A stretch of 64,000 nt of DNA from Iris pallida (Eukaryota; Streptophyta; Magnoliopsida; Asparagales; Iridaceae). Location of the stretch: contig JANAVB010002199.1 in NCBI GenBank assembly GCA_029216955.1, positions 10,276,271 to 10,340,270 on the forward strand, in the 5' to 3' direction. Shown in pieces: positions 1 through 12,494 of this stretch (the stretch's first letter is position 1; each line of letters starts with the position of its first letter). Below the pieces are notes generated by a model. That model saw nothing but the letters and a program-made list of their open reading frames with translations, made no database searches and had not been told where the DNA came from. A program made the position numbers and the translations under genes.

Positions 1-1809
1 AAATTAGCTAACTTAACAAAGTATCTAAAAACTATTTTTCCATAATTTTAGCAGTACTTTAAGTATTTTTAGAAAATCAAAAACGGCAATGCACACAATA
101 ATTAATTATCTGCGTATTTTGTCCATGTATATAATTTGAACCAAAGTTCAAATACATGACCCAAGGCCATGAATCAATTCCAATATGACTTGTACAGGTC
201 TTGAATGTGTGAAAACACATTTGAGCCCAAATATCCATGCTAGGCTTGGACACCAAATGGTTGCAGTAATTTAAATACACTAAAATATAATTTGGTAAAA
301 AGTACAAAACAAATATTAATATTTTAATAAGGCAAAATTATGTATAGTAAAAATATCCATACATATGTTTTAAAAGTACATATATATATGTAAGAGAAAA
401 AATACTTAATTTATAAAGTATATATATATATATATATATATACAAATATATATATATATAAGAACAAACTTAATAGTATAGTGTATATATATATAATATA
501 TATATATACATAGGAAAATGTATATATAAACATATATATATAAAATTTACTAACTTATAAAATATATACATATATATTAAATACTGTAAAATACAGTATA
601 TACATATATATATATATATATACTAATATATATATATACATATACATATATATATAAAAAAAAAATATACATATATATATAAATATATATATAAAACAAA
701 AAAGAAAAAGAAAAGAAAAAGGAAACAGAAAAGAAAACAGAAAGGAAAGGGGGGGGGGGGCTCGATCCTGAGCCAGCGGGGGGGGGGGGGGGATTCGAGT
801 TAGAACGGGCTGGCCAGGGGGTCAGCCCATTAGTTGTGTTAGGGATAGGACTTAGGTAGATTTTATTAGGTTTTGATTAACATAAACATTAAAAAAAAAT
901 AATAAACACGAGCCTGTGTCCGGACAGTTAGGGACACAGGTATTAATGTGTCTGGGCTAGCACGACACGTACGAGTCGATTCTCGCGTGTCCAGTTTCAC
1001 CATCATGTTCGTCAGGACACGGCGAACAACATACATGCGTACGAGACACGCACGACACAGTTGACACAAAAACACTCACGTGTCCAGATCGGGAGGGGGG
1101 GGTTCGACGGTCGTGGACGGCGAAGGAAGCGTCGTGGCGGTGGCGGAGTGGTGGCGCTGGGGTCGTCTCGGCCGGGCGCGTCGAATGGTGGTGGTGGTTG
1201 GTGACGACGACGGCTGTGGAGGTGGCGCTGGGGTCCGCCGGAGTAGGGTTAGGGTCTTCGTCGGGGAAGAAAGGCTGCGGTGGTTGGGGGCTGTCGTGGT
1301 GGTTGTGGTGGGTTAGGGCTTGGTCTGGGGAGGAAGGAGGGGGGTTATATAGATGGGTTAGGGCGGTCGAGCGGCCGGAAAAGGCGGAGGAAAGTAGGTC
1401 GGTGGTCGTCGTCGGCGTGGCAGTCGGCCAGCCGAGTCGTCGGGGGCAGGTAGGGACATTTACAGGAAACCCCCTAGACTTTAGGTAATTACAACAAGGC
1501 CCCCAAGTAGTTAAATGCAAATTAGAATTTGCATTCCACAGTTTAAAACAATTAATAAATTACAAACAGATATATTAATAATTAAATAAATTGCATACTG
1601 ATATAAAAACAATTCAAAAAATTGCAGAATGATATTAAAACATTTTAAGAAATTACAAACTGATATTTTTAATATATAAAACTTATTTAAAAATCATTTA
1701 AAAATTCTAGAAAAATTCCTAAAAATCTAAATAATTATTTTAAGGCTAATTTGTCACAAAAAATAATTAACACTAATTAAAAATGAATTTTAAAAATCAG
1801 GGGCTTACA
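1..1809 (-). repeat. Element E: end of an LTR inserted into A's 5' LTR
   Basis: This stretch ends in TTACA at 1809, where the next base resumes A's LTR (1810 aligns with 59226 in the other LTR). In layout it matches the D and G LTRs: an AT-rich part, a GC-rich part at 1080-1450, and an AT-rich end. A minus-strand TATA-like string (CTATATAAC, 1344-1352) suggests the LTR reads right to left. Bases 360-690 are TA-rich microsatellite, and 749-792 carry two long G runs. The other end, the duplication partner and any internal region lie outside the window, so solo LTR versus complete element cannot be decided. The proline-rich and glycine-rich open frames across 957-1520 look like composition artefacts. 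Confidence 0.7.
360..690. repeat. (TA)n-rich microsatellite tract
   Basis: Long runs of alternating T and A broken by A-rich spacers. It lies inside the E LTR remnant. No coding signal. Confidence 0.85.
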
Positions 1810-2845
1810 TCACCTGACAAGACATGATAACTCTAAGCTTAAACCTTACGTCTGGATAACCTGGATAGTCTGCAGGGCTTGTGGCCGTAGGAATATTTTA
1901 TTGCATCTTGCTAGTAACTAAGCTTGTGATAACCCTAGCTAGTTTATTATCAAACCATACTCTTGCTTGGCCGTGAATGATTGAATGGAGTCCCATCATG
2001 TCTAGTCTTGTCTAGACCCAATATATGGCTATCTCTGGACATGCTTGTGTATACTTTACTTTATCGATAATTGGTTAGAGGCTAAGTTCTGTTCAGGCGA
2101 AGGGTTACAACCCCGATCCTTGTTTGGTTTACGGCTGTAACTTGGTTACCAGAATAGTCCTTTAGTTATCTTATCGTTTATCACCCTGTTCTCTTTAACT
2201 CATGTCTGTTATTATTTCATCTATAACTTATGTACTGATATGCTGGTTTTAGTTCTTAAGTGAAGCCTCCTTTGTGGCACTTGCTCTTCCTGGCGTCTGA
2301 CCCAGCTGGTTTTGTATGGCCAGATTTTGGAGCAGCTTCCATGGATCTCCTAGCCTTCCTGCTAGATGGTGACAACTAGAAGAAACTCTGGCAACGAGTG
2401 AATTTTATTTTGCTCTCCCACTCTATTGTAAAAATATTCTTTTGAGGCGTTTAGCCACCGAGCAAGTTGTTAGCTCGTGTTGAATTTATATTCCTGTCTG
2501 CCTACGGACTGTAACATGATTGGCAAATCCTAGGGTTGATCATGTATGACTTAAACTCTTGCTAGTCTTCGCATTTTGTATGACTAGCTTCATGATCATC
2601 TGAATATGTAATGTTTGGAACACCTTACTTTGTATGTTTGATGATCTACCATCTTGTTATAATTACTTGTTTGCTTGAGATTGAGACACTAGGCTTGTTC
2701 TTGACCCTAAGAGACTTATGGCTTGTAGTAAACTATCATGCATCTAGACAGCCGTGACCGTATTGCGAGGTAGAATTCACTTCAATGTACGTAGCTGGTT
2801 GTGTCTGTCCCCCACTCTCCAGTATTCTGGTTATGGAGCGTGACA
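1810..2845 (+). repeat. Element A 5' LTR, right part
   Basis: These 1036 bases align without length change to 59226-60261, the right end of A's 3' LTR. I counted about 10 differences in the first 230 bases (about 4%), mostly transitions. It ends GTGACA at 2845. The left part of this LTR has been displaced out of the window by insertion E. Confidence 0.9.
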
Positions 2846-2854
2846 CAGTTTAAG

Positions 2855-2872
2855 TGGTGGCCCATACAGGTC
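2855..2872 (+). other. Element A primer binding site (tRNA-Ile type)
   Basis: TGGTGGCCCATACAGGTC lies 9 bases after the LTR end. From memory its complement fits the 3' end of plant tRNA-Ile(AAU) with one mismatch. The same string, without the mismatch, sits at the same place in D. The usual chromovirus primer is initiator tRNA-Met, whose site (TGGTATCAGAGC) is absent here. Confidence 0.6.
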
Positions 2873-3002
2873 TTAAAAATCAAGATGTGTGAGGGTTTTA
2901 CCGGGTAGATGTCTCAATCAGCACTCGTCTTTGATCTCTACTCGTGTCTTCTAATCTCTCTGAAATCTTGATATGATCACATGTTTATATCCTTGATCTA
3001 TC

Positions 3003-4250
3003 ATGGTCCTTCCTTATTGTTCCCTATGTCGTTTCTTCAGTGACATTGTTCCTAGTCCTACCGATCGGCAAGGCGGAGCACCTCCCGTGGACCAGCAGCA
3101 ACCTGGAGATCAAGTCCAACATTCAGGAGTAGCCTCCAGGGTCATGCCTACTGGGGATCAAGAGCCACCAGTCCAGCCAGTCCAGCCTGCAGAGCCTGAC
3201 GATGGCACCTTGGTGGGTCTCATCAGGACATTGCTAGCATCTCAAGATCGTCGGGGCGATGCCCTGCACCAGGCAGTACAAGATGCCATGGGCCGTGTTG
3301 GTTATCAAAGGAACAGTACGGCTAGCAGTTTCAAGCGCTTGAACCCTCCTTTCTTCGATGGTAGTAAGGACGCTATTGCAGCTGATGCGTGGCTCCAGGA
3401 CATCGAGATTATCTTGGATACAGCCAAGACTCCAGAAGGAGAGAAGGAAGCTGTGGTGCGCCTACAGTTATTGGACCTAGCCCGCACCTGGTGGGCGATG
3501 ATAGCAGTTGGGTTGGCGACGCCTGTTCCATGGGTGGTATTCAGTGACAAGTTTCAGATCAAGTACTTCGATGATGTAGCTCGGTACGACCTATAGATGA
3601 GATTCACCAATCTCAGGCAGATGAGCAGGACGGTCGATGGATATATGACCGAGTTTTCAAGACTGACTCAGTTTGCTCCCACTTTGGTGGCAACCAAGTT
3701 CGATCGAGCGCTGCGGTTCCAGCAGGGACTCCACCAGAGATCATTCTAGCAGTGGAGCAGTTTGAGTATCGGAATTTGATGCTGTCTTGCGAATAGCAAA
3801 GAGACATGAGTATACTTCGCAGAGGATTGTAGACAGAACTGGCAGACGGAAGCGGCCCATGGTTAGATGAACCAGTCTTCAGCCCCAGCCCCGGCAGCTA
3901 GGGCCTTGACCATTGGAGCTCTGAGGAGGGCAGCATCAGTTACGTCGGTTCAGCACTCGACTCCGACGTACCCTCAGCAGCAGAAGTGGAGGCAGCCTTC
4001 CACAATGGGCTGCATTTATTATGAAAAGCCAGGGCATGTAGTATCAGAATGTCGCCGAGCACAAGGATTGTGCTTGGCTTGTGGGCATCGGATCACATAA
4101 TAGGGTCCTGCCCACAGAGAGCCGGTTCATCCTTATCGGCTCAGAATAGTCCCTCGATGAGGGGACCAGCACCAGTGCAGCAGCAGCAGCAGTACCAGCC
4201 TCCGAGGCCATTGCCGCCTCAGGCTCAAGCATTCCAGCAGCAGTGACCGC
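3003..4250 (+). pseudogene. gag: Element A gag (capsid and zinc-knuckle region), broken
   Basis: Gag would form the particle shell and bind the element's RNA. The first open part (3003-3596) carries a retrotransposon gag region with a tryptophan-rich stretch around residues 160-190. It ends in a TAG at 3594, and the same frame then continues with recognisable gag text to about 3735, where a further stop and a frame change follow. A zinc-knuckle remnant lies at 4011-4052. It has Cys, His and Cys in place, but the second Cys position reads Tyr (TAT), so the CCHC motif is incomplete. A glutamine-rich linker follows to about 4250. The start at 3003 is the first ATG of the frame and is not otherwise supported. 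Confidence 0.75.
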
Positions 4251-4277
4251 AAGCAGTATGCCCAGGTCCAAGCTCAG

Positions 4278-4750
4278 ATGCAGAACCGCGAGAGAGGCTT
4301 CCAGCAGAGGGGACCAGCACCCGGAGGGCAAAGTCAAGTGATGGCTTTGATCGTAGAGGAGGAGTTGGCATCAAGTGAGGTGGTGGCAGGTACCATTCTC
4401 ATCAACTCTTTTTCTGTATCAGTATTATTTGATTCGGGTGCATCGCATTCATTTATGGCTGCACGATTCACAACACGGATAAGACTGAAGCCCAAGTCAT
4501 TATCAGTAAGGCTCAATATACTTACTGGTAATGGTCTTGTTGGAGTAGATAGAGTATTTTTTTCGTGTCGAATCGTAGTTAGAGGTAGAGAGTTTTTTGC
4601 TAGGTTGATAGAGTTCCCGATAGCCGATTATGATGTGGTCCTAGGAATGGATTGGTTGAGGGGCCAGTATGCTAGAATAGATTGCCATGTCGGCAAGATT
4701 ATTTTTAGTATTCCTGGTGAGCAAGAGTTTTCATTTTTTCGAGGCAGAGT
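4278..4750 (+). pseudogene. pro: Element A aspartic protease, cut by solo LTR G
   Basis: The retropepsin domain would cut the polyprotein. The active-site motif DSGASHSF is present around 4430-4455 and the downstream GMDWL motif around 4645-4660, both at normal spacing. The open frame runs on to 4778 only because it reads into the inserted LTR, so real coding ends at 4750. Beyond the insert, from 8764, the same element continues toward RT. The last residues written from 4751 onward belong to G, not to the protease. Confidence 0.85.
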
Positions 4751-6759
4751 TGTAACACCCCAGTCCCAAAATACGTAGGACTAAGTACGTAGACATGCCA
4801 GCTGTATACATACGAAGTACAGGGCCTTGTATGTATACATAAGCTGTAAAATGCAGTAATCCAAGGCAAACTAAATCTCATCCCCAATGAAAAGAATAAT
4901 AATATAAAAATCAACTTGAATATTTATGGTACAATCGTTGGGCAGAGACAAAGTCTACTACGAACTATCTCAATGAAAGAAATGTACAAGAATCGATCCA
5001 TAAAATGACAAGACAACTAAGCGCAATTGTCTTCGAATAAGTGGAGAAGACCACGGCCTTGGCTAGAATACCTGCGGAAGACATGAACACACACCTGGGG
5101 AAAAACTAGGTCCTCAGACGGACGTAGCAAGATACATGAAGAACAAGCTAATATGAACTGTCAGAATAATAAAATAATATATAAAAGACTATCCTAGACA
5201 CAAATATGCAAAGAAGATTCTAACCGCCTAATGTACAATTTAGAGGACAACTTTCATCCGCATGGGTGGGATTTTAGGCTATGTGTACGTAACTGGCATC
5301 CAGTCACCTGTATCCGTCCGTAACGTCCAAAACGTCAGAGGGCATCTGCAAATATATCGCCACAGTTCCATCCGGAGACTGTGGTTTACCTGTTTGGATT
5401 CCCATACGCACTAGCGACTGTCCTCCTCCAATATTTTCTATACTGTTCAAGTCATGTCCATGGCTCATCCAGTTTTGTAACTGCTTGAGTCTCTAAAACC
5501 CTAGTCATAGCAGTTATGATCATCTACCGTTACACGACTTTAGAGATAGCTAGTCAATAAGTCGTGCCCCTAGCAACATGTCTCCAACCGTGTAGTATGA
5601 GTGTCACAGCCAAAGGAGATATAAGGATATCCCCCAACAAGAAAGTAGTCCGCTAACACTAAGTTAACATGCATACAGTAAAATAAACGACTAATAGAGT
5701 CGCTTGCACCCAAGTGTGGCTTGGACGTGCAATTTATATCAAAGGAAAACTAACAATATGAAACAAAGTAAATAATGCAGAAAATAAATAATTAGACAGT
5801 TAATTAGCAAGGTATACTTGTCTGTTGCGATGCCTGGTGAGCTGCATGGTGTGGTACAATAATGGTGGCACAAGATCGACTTCGGTGTTACAACTACGCA
5901 AGACGACATCCGAAAATAGCACAGCATGTTCCATCGGGTCTATAGTAGTCTAATTAGTTAGGGGCGATAGGAGGAATGATAGAATTGGCGAGGGAAAAGG
6001 AGTAATGGGCCTAGTTATGGACATAAGAATGATCGAAGAAAATTAGATAGATACTATATATAAGATTCCATAAAACTATTTATAATATTTAAAAACTATA
6101 CTTTTTTTTAACCTAAAATACTTTAGATAAATCCTAAGAATCATAATTTGTTTTTAAGCGAAAAATAATTTAGATAATTATTTGAAAATACTTTAGAAAA
6201 TTAGCCTATATTTTTCCTACTCAATTTATTTTATATAAGCACCTAAAATCTAGAGACTAAAAACTGAATTTTTGTCAAAAATATAATTGATAAATATGTT
6301 TATAAAGCTAAAGGAAATATTTTAGGTCTAAAATCCAAAGTTTGTCAAAATAAAATTTTAGTAGAAAACTATATATTTTTATTAGCCAAAATTAATAAAC
6401 TAGAAATTTCTAGTACAATTTAGTGACAAATTTTATTGATCAATATTTTTAGAAATATAAAATCAAATAAATCGTTTAGGCTATAAATAAATTTTGTCAA
6501 AGTACAAATTTTTACAAAAAAAAACTACCTTTGAAAATATTTGGAAAATAATAATAATTTCATAGAAATTCCAAAAATAATAATTTTAGCAAATAAATAG
6601 TTTTAGCAGTAACAACATCGATAATCATAATAAAAATAATATGAAGAATAATAATACTAATGAAATTATTTACAACCATATACATGCTAATAATATAAAT
6701 AGTTTATACACAAATTATTATACAGTTATGCAAAATTCGTAATCCCAGATATGAGAACT

Positions 6760-6760
<1 letters not shown>

Positions 6761-6800
<40 letters not shown>
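6761..6800. repeat. (TAA)n microsatellite
   Basis: About 13 uninterrupted or nearly uninterrupted triplets within solo LTR G. The D left LTR has a longer TAA tract at the matching place. Confidence 0.9.
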
Positions 6801-6803
<3 letters not shown>

Positions 6804-8051
6804 CAGATACTAAAAAAAAGAAACGAATAAAAAAACAAAATACAAAAAACCTACAAAAAGAAAAAGGCAGTCGGTCATTTGTTAAGAAAGAGGAGAGAGA
6901 AGAGAGAGAGGAATGGGGAAAGGGAGAGAGGGAGCGATCGGAGCTGCGCCGGCGGCAAGGGGCGGCGCGCAACGCGGAGGAGCTGGAGACAGGTCGGTCG
7001 GCTCCGACGGGTTTCGAGAGGCAGGAGGAGCCGCGGGAAGGGCGCTCGGTCGCGGGCGGATGGGTGGGTTTTGGTGGAGGCGGCCGGAATCGCGGTGGTC
7101 CTGGACTCGAGCGCAGGCGGAGGGACGGTGGCACATCGGGTTGCGTTCGAAGGAGACGGGGGTGAGAAAGGCAGAGAGGAAAGGGGAGGAGGGGATTGGG
7201 AGGCTCGGAGGCGGTCGAGAGAAGGTGGAGGCGGTCGGTGGCTGACGCCGGCGCGGGCGGTGACTCGGCAGAGAAAGGAGAGCGGAGGGGTGGCGCACAT
7301 GCGGACGGGCATATCGGCGGTGGCGGCAGATGATGGACGAGAGGGGGCTAGCCGGATCTGGAGTCGGGCCGGCTACGGCTCTGTCGAGGAGCAGGTTAGG
7401 GGTTGGGTTTCGATTTATTTTTATTTTTTTGATGTAGAAATTTGTGGTGGTGGCACTGGCGATTGTGACGGCGTGCGAGGACGCCGTCGGTGGTGGTGAT
7501 GTTTGGTGAGGGGGTTACGATGTGGTGCTGTGGCCGTTGGAGGTTGCGGCGGTGATGTCGGATGTGAGGAGGAGACGGCCGAAACGGCGGTGATGCTGGG
7601 GTTTGGTTACGAGAGGGAAGTGATGGCGACGGGACGAGGACGATGTTGACGGAAGTCGGAGAAGGCAGTGGTGGTGGTGATGGTGATCCAGGCGGGGGTG
7701 ATGGCGCCGTAGAGACAGGGATCTGCGGCCGACGGTCTGGCTTGGTTGGTCGGGGTTTTCGGGTCTTATTGGGGATGGTGGGACGGTGGTTGTCACCGGG
7801 TTGGGGTTGTACGAATGATGACAGCGGGACGGGCGGGGTTAGGTCAGGATTGAATATCTTGTCGGAATTGTCGACACGGAAAATAATAAATATAAATGTA
7901 AGAAGTGTGGAATAAGAGAGCCACCGGGGTCGGACCCGAGGCCGTCACGGCTGACACGGAAGGAATTGGACACAAACACGATGCACGCACCTCGGTGGAG
8001 AAATTTATGGAGTAATTTGTGGATGTGAAGAATTTATGGAGGAGTACCTGC

Positions 8052-8060
8052 CTATTTATA
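8052..8060 (-). promoter_or_regulatory. TATA box of LTR G
   Basis: TATAAATAG on the minus strand, at the place of the TATAAAAGG boxes in the two D LTRs. It supports the reading direction of this LTR. Confidence 0.55.
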
Positions 8061-8763
8061 GGATATGGGAATTCACAGTTGGATAAGGATTATAATTGAT
8101 TTAAAACCCCAATTGATAAATACCATATTAATTTAAATAGTTTTAAAGTAAATTAAATCCAAATTCGAATCAAATTAAATCTAAGTAAATCCATCTTTAC
8201 ATTAAAAATAGGATCCATAGAAATACATTTGTATTTATAATTCATAATAATTAATTTAAATACCAATCAACAAATTTAAAAATTATGAACACTAAAATTA
8301 TATTAATAATTAATTTTGAAAATTTAAAATAAGTATTTAAATATTAATAGAACATAACTTATAATATATTTTTGCAAATAAAATAATAATAATAATAATA
8401 TCGATTAGTTTTTAAACTCAAAATATGTATGGAAATAATTTTCATGCACCTTGCATGTAAAATAGAGTAAAAGTATTATTTCTCTAAAGCATTACTTCTA
8501 CTTGTATAAATCATTTTTATAGTAAGGAGAATAAAACATTTGACTAAATAAAAATGTTTATATACAAATTATTTACTCTTTATATATTTTGAAATCAAAC
8601 TATTTACTATATTTACGAAACCTATAATAAACTCTTTATGTAAAATAACTAAATGAATAAATATCACGTATGTACGTACTCGCACTCGTCGTATAATTAC
8701 CAAAAATTAATACTAAAAATAAAATTTTAAAATTGTAGTAAAAATTTAGGGTTTTACAGGAGT

Positions 8764-10240
8764 AGAACCTTCTCCCCTAGTGTTGCGGATGGCAGTATCA
8801 GTGGCAGTTCAGTTTTCCAGAGTAGTAGAAGAGTTTCCTGATGTATTTCTCGAAGAGCTTCCAGGCATACCCCCAGAGAGAGAGAGTTCACCATCGATTT
8901 GATTTCCGGATCAGTACAAGTGTCAGAGAGAGTCTACAGGATGGCACCTTCAGAGTTGAAAATCTTGTACAAGATGATTGAAGAACTCAGAACCAAGGAA
9001 TTCATTCGTGCTAGTGGATCGCCTTGGGAAGCCCCGATGCTTCTTGTGAAGAAGAAAAATGGTACGTCAAGATTATGTATTGATTATCGTACCTTGAACT
9101 CTGTAACAATCAAGAACAGATATCCACTACCAAGGATAGATGACTTATTTGATCAGCTCAAGGGAGCGGCACTATTCTCGAAGATTGACTTGCGGTCAGG
9201 GTACCATCAGATCAGAGTCAGAGAGCAGGGCATCCCGAAGACATCATTTAGATCGAGGTATGGACATTGGGAGTTCCTTATTATGCCATTTGAAGCGACC
9301 AATGCGCCAGCCGTATTCATGGACCTCATGAATCATATCTTCATGCCCTATTTGGACCAGTTCGTGATAGTATTTATAGATGACATCTTGGTCTATAGCA
9401 AGAATAAGGCAGAGCATGAGCAGCATCTTCGTATAGTTCTTCAGATACTCAGGAAACACCAGTTGTACGTGAAGTTCAGTAAGTGTGAGTTTTGGTTGGA
9501 TCGTATCTCGTACTTGGGTCACATCATCACCAGAAGTAGAGTGGAAGTGGACCCCCAGAAGATAGTGTCCATAGAGACATGGCCAGTACCTAGCACTGTC
9601 GCAGAAGTTCGAAGTTTCCTTGGATTGGTCGGCTATTATCGACGGTTTGTATCAGATTTTGCTAGGATTTCAGCGCCATTGACGCAATTGACCCGCAAGG
9701 ATGTGCAGTTTGCTTGGACAGCAGAGTGTCAGAGTTCATTCGAAAAGTTAAAGCAAAAATTGATGACGGCCCCCATTCTCACTCTTTTCGATGGGACTAG
9801 AGGATTTTTAGTTTATTGTGATGCTTCAGGTAGAGGATTGGGATGCGTATTGATGCAGCATGGTAAGGTAATCGCTTATACGTCACGTCAGCTTCGTGAC
9901 CATAAGAGGAATTATCCTATCCATGACTTGGAATTAGTAGCGGTGGTTTTCGTACTTAAGCTTTGGAGGCATTATCTATATAGAGATCGGGTGAAGATTT
10001 TTACCGACCACAAGAGTCTTAAGTATGTGTTTACCCAGTATGACCTCAATATGCGTCAGAGAAGGGCTAGAGCTACTTGTGGATTATGATATCGACTTGC
10101 AGTATCATCCTGGGAAGGCCAACGTAGTAGCAGATATATTTAGCAGAAGGGCCGGAGTTTATTTTCTAACAGCGCAGCCAGAGTTGTTAGCAGATCTTCA
10201 GAAGATGGGTATTGAAGTTGTTCTTCCTTCTTGTGTGGCA
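8764..10240 (+). pseudogene. pol: Element A reverse transcriptase and RNase H, broken
   Basis: RT copies the element RNA and RNase H removes the template. The main open part (8899-10089) has the RT catalytic box FIDD at 9373-9384 and the typical run of RT motifs before it. RNase H follows with Asp near 9820, Glu near 9931 and Asp near 10003. A loss of about two bases near 10070 shifts the frame; the RNase H tail continues in the next frame from 10075 to a TGA at 10241. An early TGA lies upstream of 8899, so the ATG there is not a real start. The domain belongs with the protease left of insert G. Confidence 0.88.
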
Positions 10241-10243
10241 TGA

Positions 10244-11696
10244 ATGGCCAGTATGCAATTTCAGTCCAGTATAATAGAGAGGATCAAGTTAGCTCAGTCG
10301 GTGGATTCTAAGCTTCAGCGGCTTAGGGTAGAATGTGTAGTAGGGCAGAGACCAGAGCTATGTATTCATGAGGATAGTACACTCCGACATGGAAGGTATC
10401 TTTGTGTACCCAGTGGAGATATCAGACAGGAGATCATGGCAGAAGCTCACAGTTCTCAGTATTCGATTCACCCTGGTGGTACGAAGATGTACCGAGATAT
10501 CTGTCAACATTTTTGGTAGAATGACATAAAGAGGGAGATAGCCGGTTTGTCTCTCGTTGCTTGGTTTGTCAACAAGTTAAAGCCGAACATCAGAGACCAG
10601 CTGGACTTCTTTAACCTTTACCGATCCCAGAATGGAAATGGAAGCACATTACCATAGATTTTGTGACTGGATTACCTAGATCCCCAGCTGGGAGAGATGC
10701 TATCTGGGTTATAGTTGACAGACTCACGAAGGTAGCTCATTTTATCCCTTTCAGAATTGGCCAGTCAACGGATCAGATTGCAGAGATGTACCTCAGGCAA
10801 ATAGTCAGATTGCATGGAGTGCCAGTTAGTATCATATCAGACAGAGATTCAAGATTCATATCGTACTTTTGGCGGAGTCTTCAAGAGAGTTTGGGGACTC
10901 GTCTCAAGTTTAGTTTAGCCTATCATCCACAGACGGATGGTCAATCAGAACGTACGATCCAGACACTTGAAGATATGCTGCGGTCATATATACTCGACTT
11001 CGGTGGTTCGTGGGAAGATCACCTGCATCTCGTGGAGTTCTCCAACAACAACAGCTTCCAGGCCAGCATCCAGATGGCACCCTTTGAAGCCTTGTATGGC
11101 AGAAAATATAGATCTCCTTTAGCTTGGGATAATTTCGGTGAGAGGCAAATGCTTGGACCCGAGATGGTGACGCGGACTATTGAGGTGGTCAGATAAGTCA
11201 GAGATCATCTTCGAGTTGTCCAAGATCGCCAGCACCATTAGGCCGATTCTCATCGGCGTCCCCTTGAATTTTCTGTCGGCGACCACGTGTTCCTTAGGAT
11301 CTCGTCTACCCGTGGCGTCATTCGTTTTGGCGTACGAAAAAAGCTTAGTCCTAGGTATATAGGACCTTTCGACATCCTGGAGCGAGTAGGTGATGTGTTC
11401 TATCGTCCCGCTATTCTGCCGTTGCTACGTGAGGTACATGATGTCTTCCATGTATCCCAATTACGACGGTATATCCCGGATCCAAGTCATGTCCTTGATC
11501 ATTCGAAATTGGTCGTTGGTACCAACCTTTCGTATGAGGAAAGGCCCGTATCCATATTGGACCGAAGGAGAAGATACTCAAGAAAAAGACTATCAAGTTA
11601 GTCTGTGTTGCTTGGGGTCATCACTCCTTGGGTGAGTCAACATAGGAGCGTGAAGATGATATCCGATCGCGATATCCCGACCTGTTTGACTCGTAA
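10244..11696 (+). pseudogene. pol: Element A integrase and chromodomain-type tail, broken
   Basis: Integrase would insert the DNA copy. The N-terminal zinc-binding part is at about 10440-10580 and is split by a TAG at 10517 and a one-base frame loss near 10545. The catalytic core (10663-11196) carries Asp near 10708, Asp near 10840 and Glu near 10942, a DD35E set. A stop near 11195 and another near 11239 interrupt the link to the GPF/GPY module (about 11340-11480). The tail passes another frame change near 11565 and a stop, then ends at TAA 11694-11696. The tail resembles the chromodomain end of Tekay/Del elements, which is thought to steer integration into heterochromatin. Confidence 0.85.
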
Positions 11697-11862
11697 GGTA
11701 TAATATCTTCTTATGCCTTACGCCTTCAACTTCATTGCGTGCATGAATGATTGCTTGATTGATTGCTTACTTACAACTTGCCTGTGATTAGTATAGCTTG
11801 TTCGACATCTCTAGTCTCTCGATTAAATTCCGAGAACGGAATTCTTTTAAGGCGGGTAGAGT
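11697..11862 (+). other. Element A 3' untranslated region with conserved pre-LTR block
   Basis: Short non-coding stretch between pol and the 3' LTR. At 11829-11856 it holds a decayed form of the GAGGACGAAATTCTTTTAAG block that sits just before the 3' LTR in Tekay-type elements; D has the same block on its minus strand at 50957-50998. The polypurine tract is degenerate (AAGGCGGGTAGAG). Confidence 0.7.
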
Positions 11863-12072
11863 TGTCACCTCCGTTTTTCGTATACGTTTTTCCAGTATAC
11901 GTATACGGATCCTGTCCAGTAATTTTACTTGTCTTGTCTTGCTAGCTAATTTTGGTTTAATCTTGTTTAGATTCATCATGGCATGTCATGGTTTAACTTG
12001 GTTTATTTTGGGTTGGCTTGGTTTATTCCATGGTTTAACATGTTAACCCCCCTACCTGCCACCATCCCCATT

Positions 12073-12078
12073 TATAAA
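12073..12078 (+). promoter_or_regulatory. TATA box of A's LTR
   Basis: TATAAA in a CT-rich surround about 210 bases into the LTR, on the strand that would transcribe A. Confidence 0.5.
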
Positions 12079-12494
12079 CCCCATTCTCTCTCCTCTTTAC
12101 TCTTCATTTATTACTTCTTCTTACTCTTAACTTCTCCACCTACCAAGAGAAGCTTAGGCAAGTGCAACTTGCTTCATGGAGGAACTCTATTTTTTTATTG
12201 TTCCATCTTCTTCCTCACAAGATTCTAAGACACTTTAGTACTTAGCATTTTTAATTTCCATGGTTAATTTCTTGTAGATCTAGTTTTGATGCATTTTCAA
12301 ATGTCATGAGTTTTGATCTATCAAACTTGTATATTTTTTAAAACCAATGGTTCCATGTTGTAGAGAATTTCATTTTACCCTAAATTGATTTATGGAAGTC
12401 TGGATTTGGGCTCATATTGGGTGGAGCATGGAAGCCATGGTATTTTCTATGAACTTCTTCTCGGTTGGAGGTGATGCAAGTGCTGACTTGCACC

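Larger units (their letters stand above)
4751..8758 (-). repeat. Element G: 4.0 kb solo LTR inside A
   Basis: Starts TGTAACACCCC and ends GGGTTTTACA, with no internal region. Flanks read AGAGT (4746-4750) and GGAGT (8759-8763), a five-base duplication with one difference, as expected for an old insertion. It is homologous to the D LTRs: the first 150 bases match 47177 onward, and the ends match. A minus-strand TATA box (TATAAATAG, 8052-8060) and comparison with D indicate that the LTR reads right to left. It holds an AT-rich middle, a TAA microsatellite (6761-6800), a GC-rich purine/pyrimidine-skewed part (6880-7800) and an AT-rich end. A solo LTR arises by recombination between the two LTRs of a full element. 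Confidence 0.88.

Noticed and set aside
957..1520. Proline-rich 187-codon minus-strand frame and overlapping glycine-rich plus frames in E
   Set aside because: GC-skewed LTR part; several frames are open at once, with low-complexity residues and no domain.
6718..7796. Long frames on both strands in G (up to 206 codons)
   Set aside because: Same GC-rich skewed LTR segment; all frames are open by composition, and the text does not match the D LTR frames.
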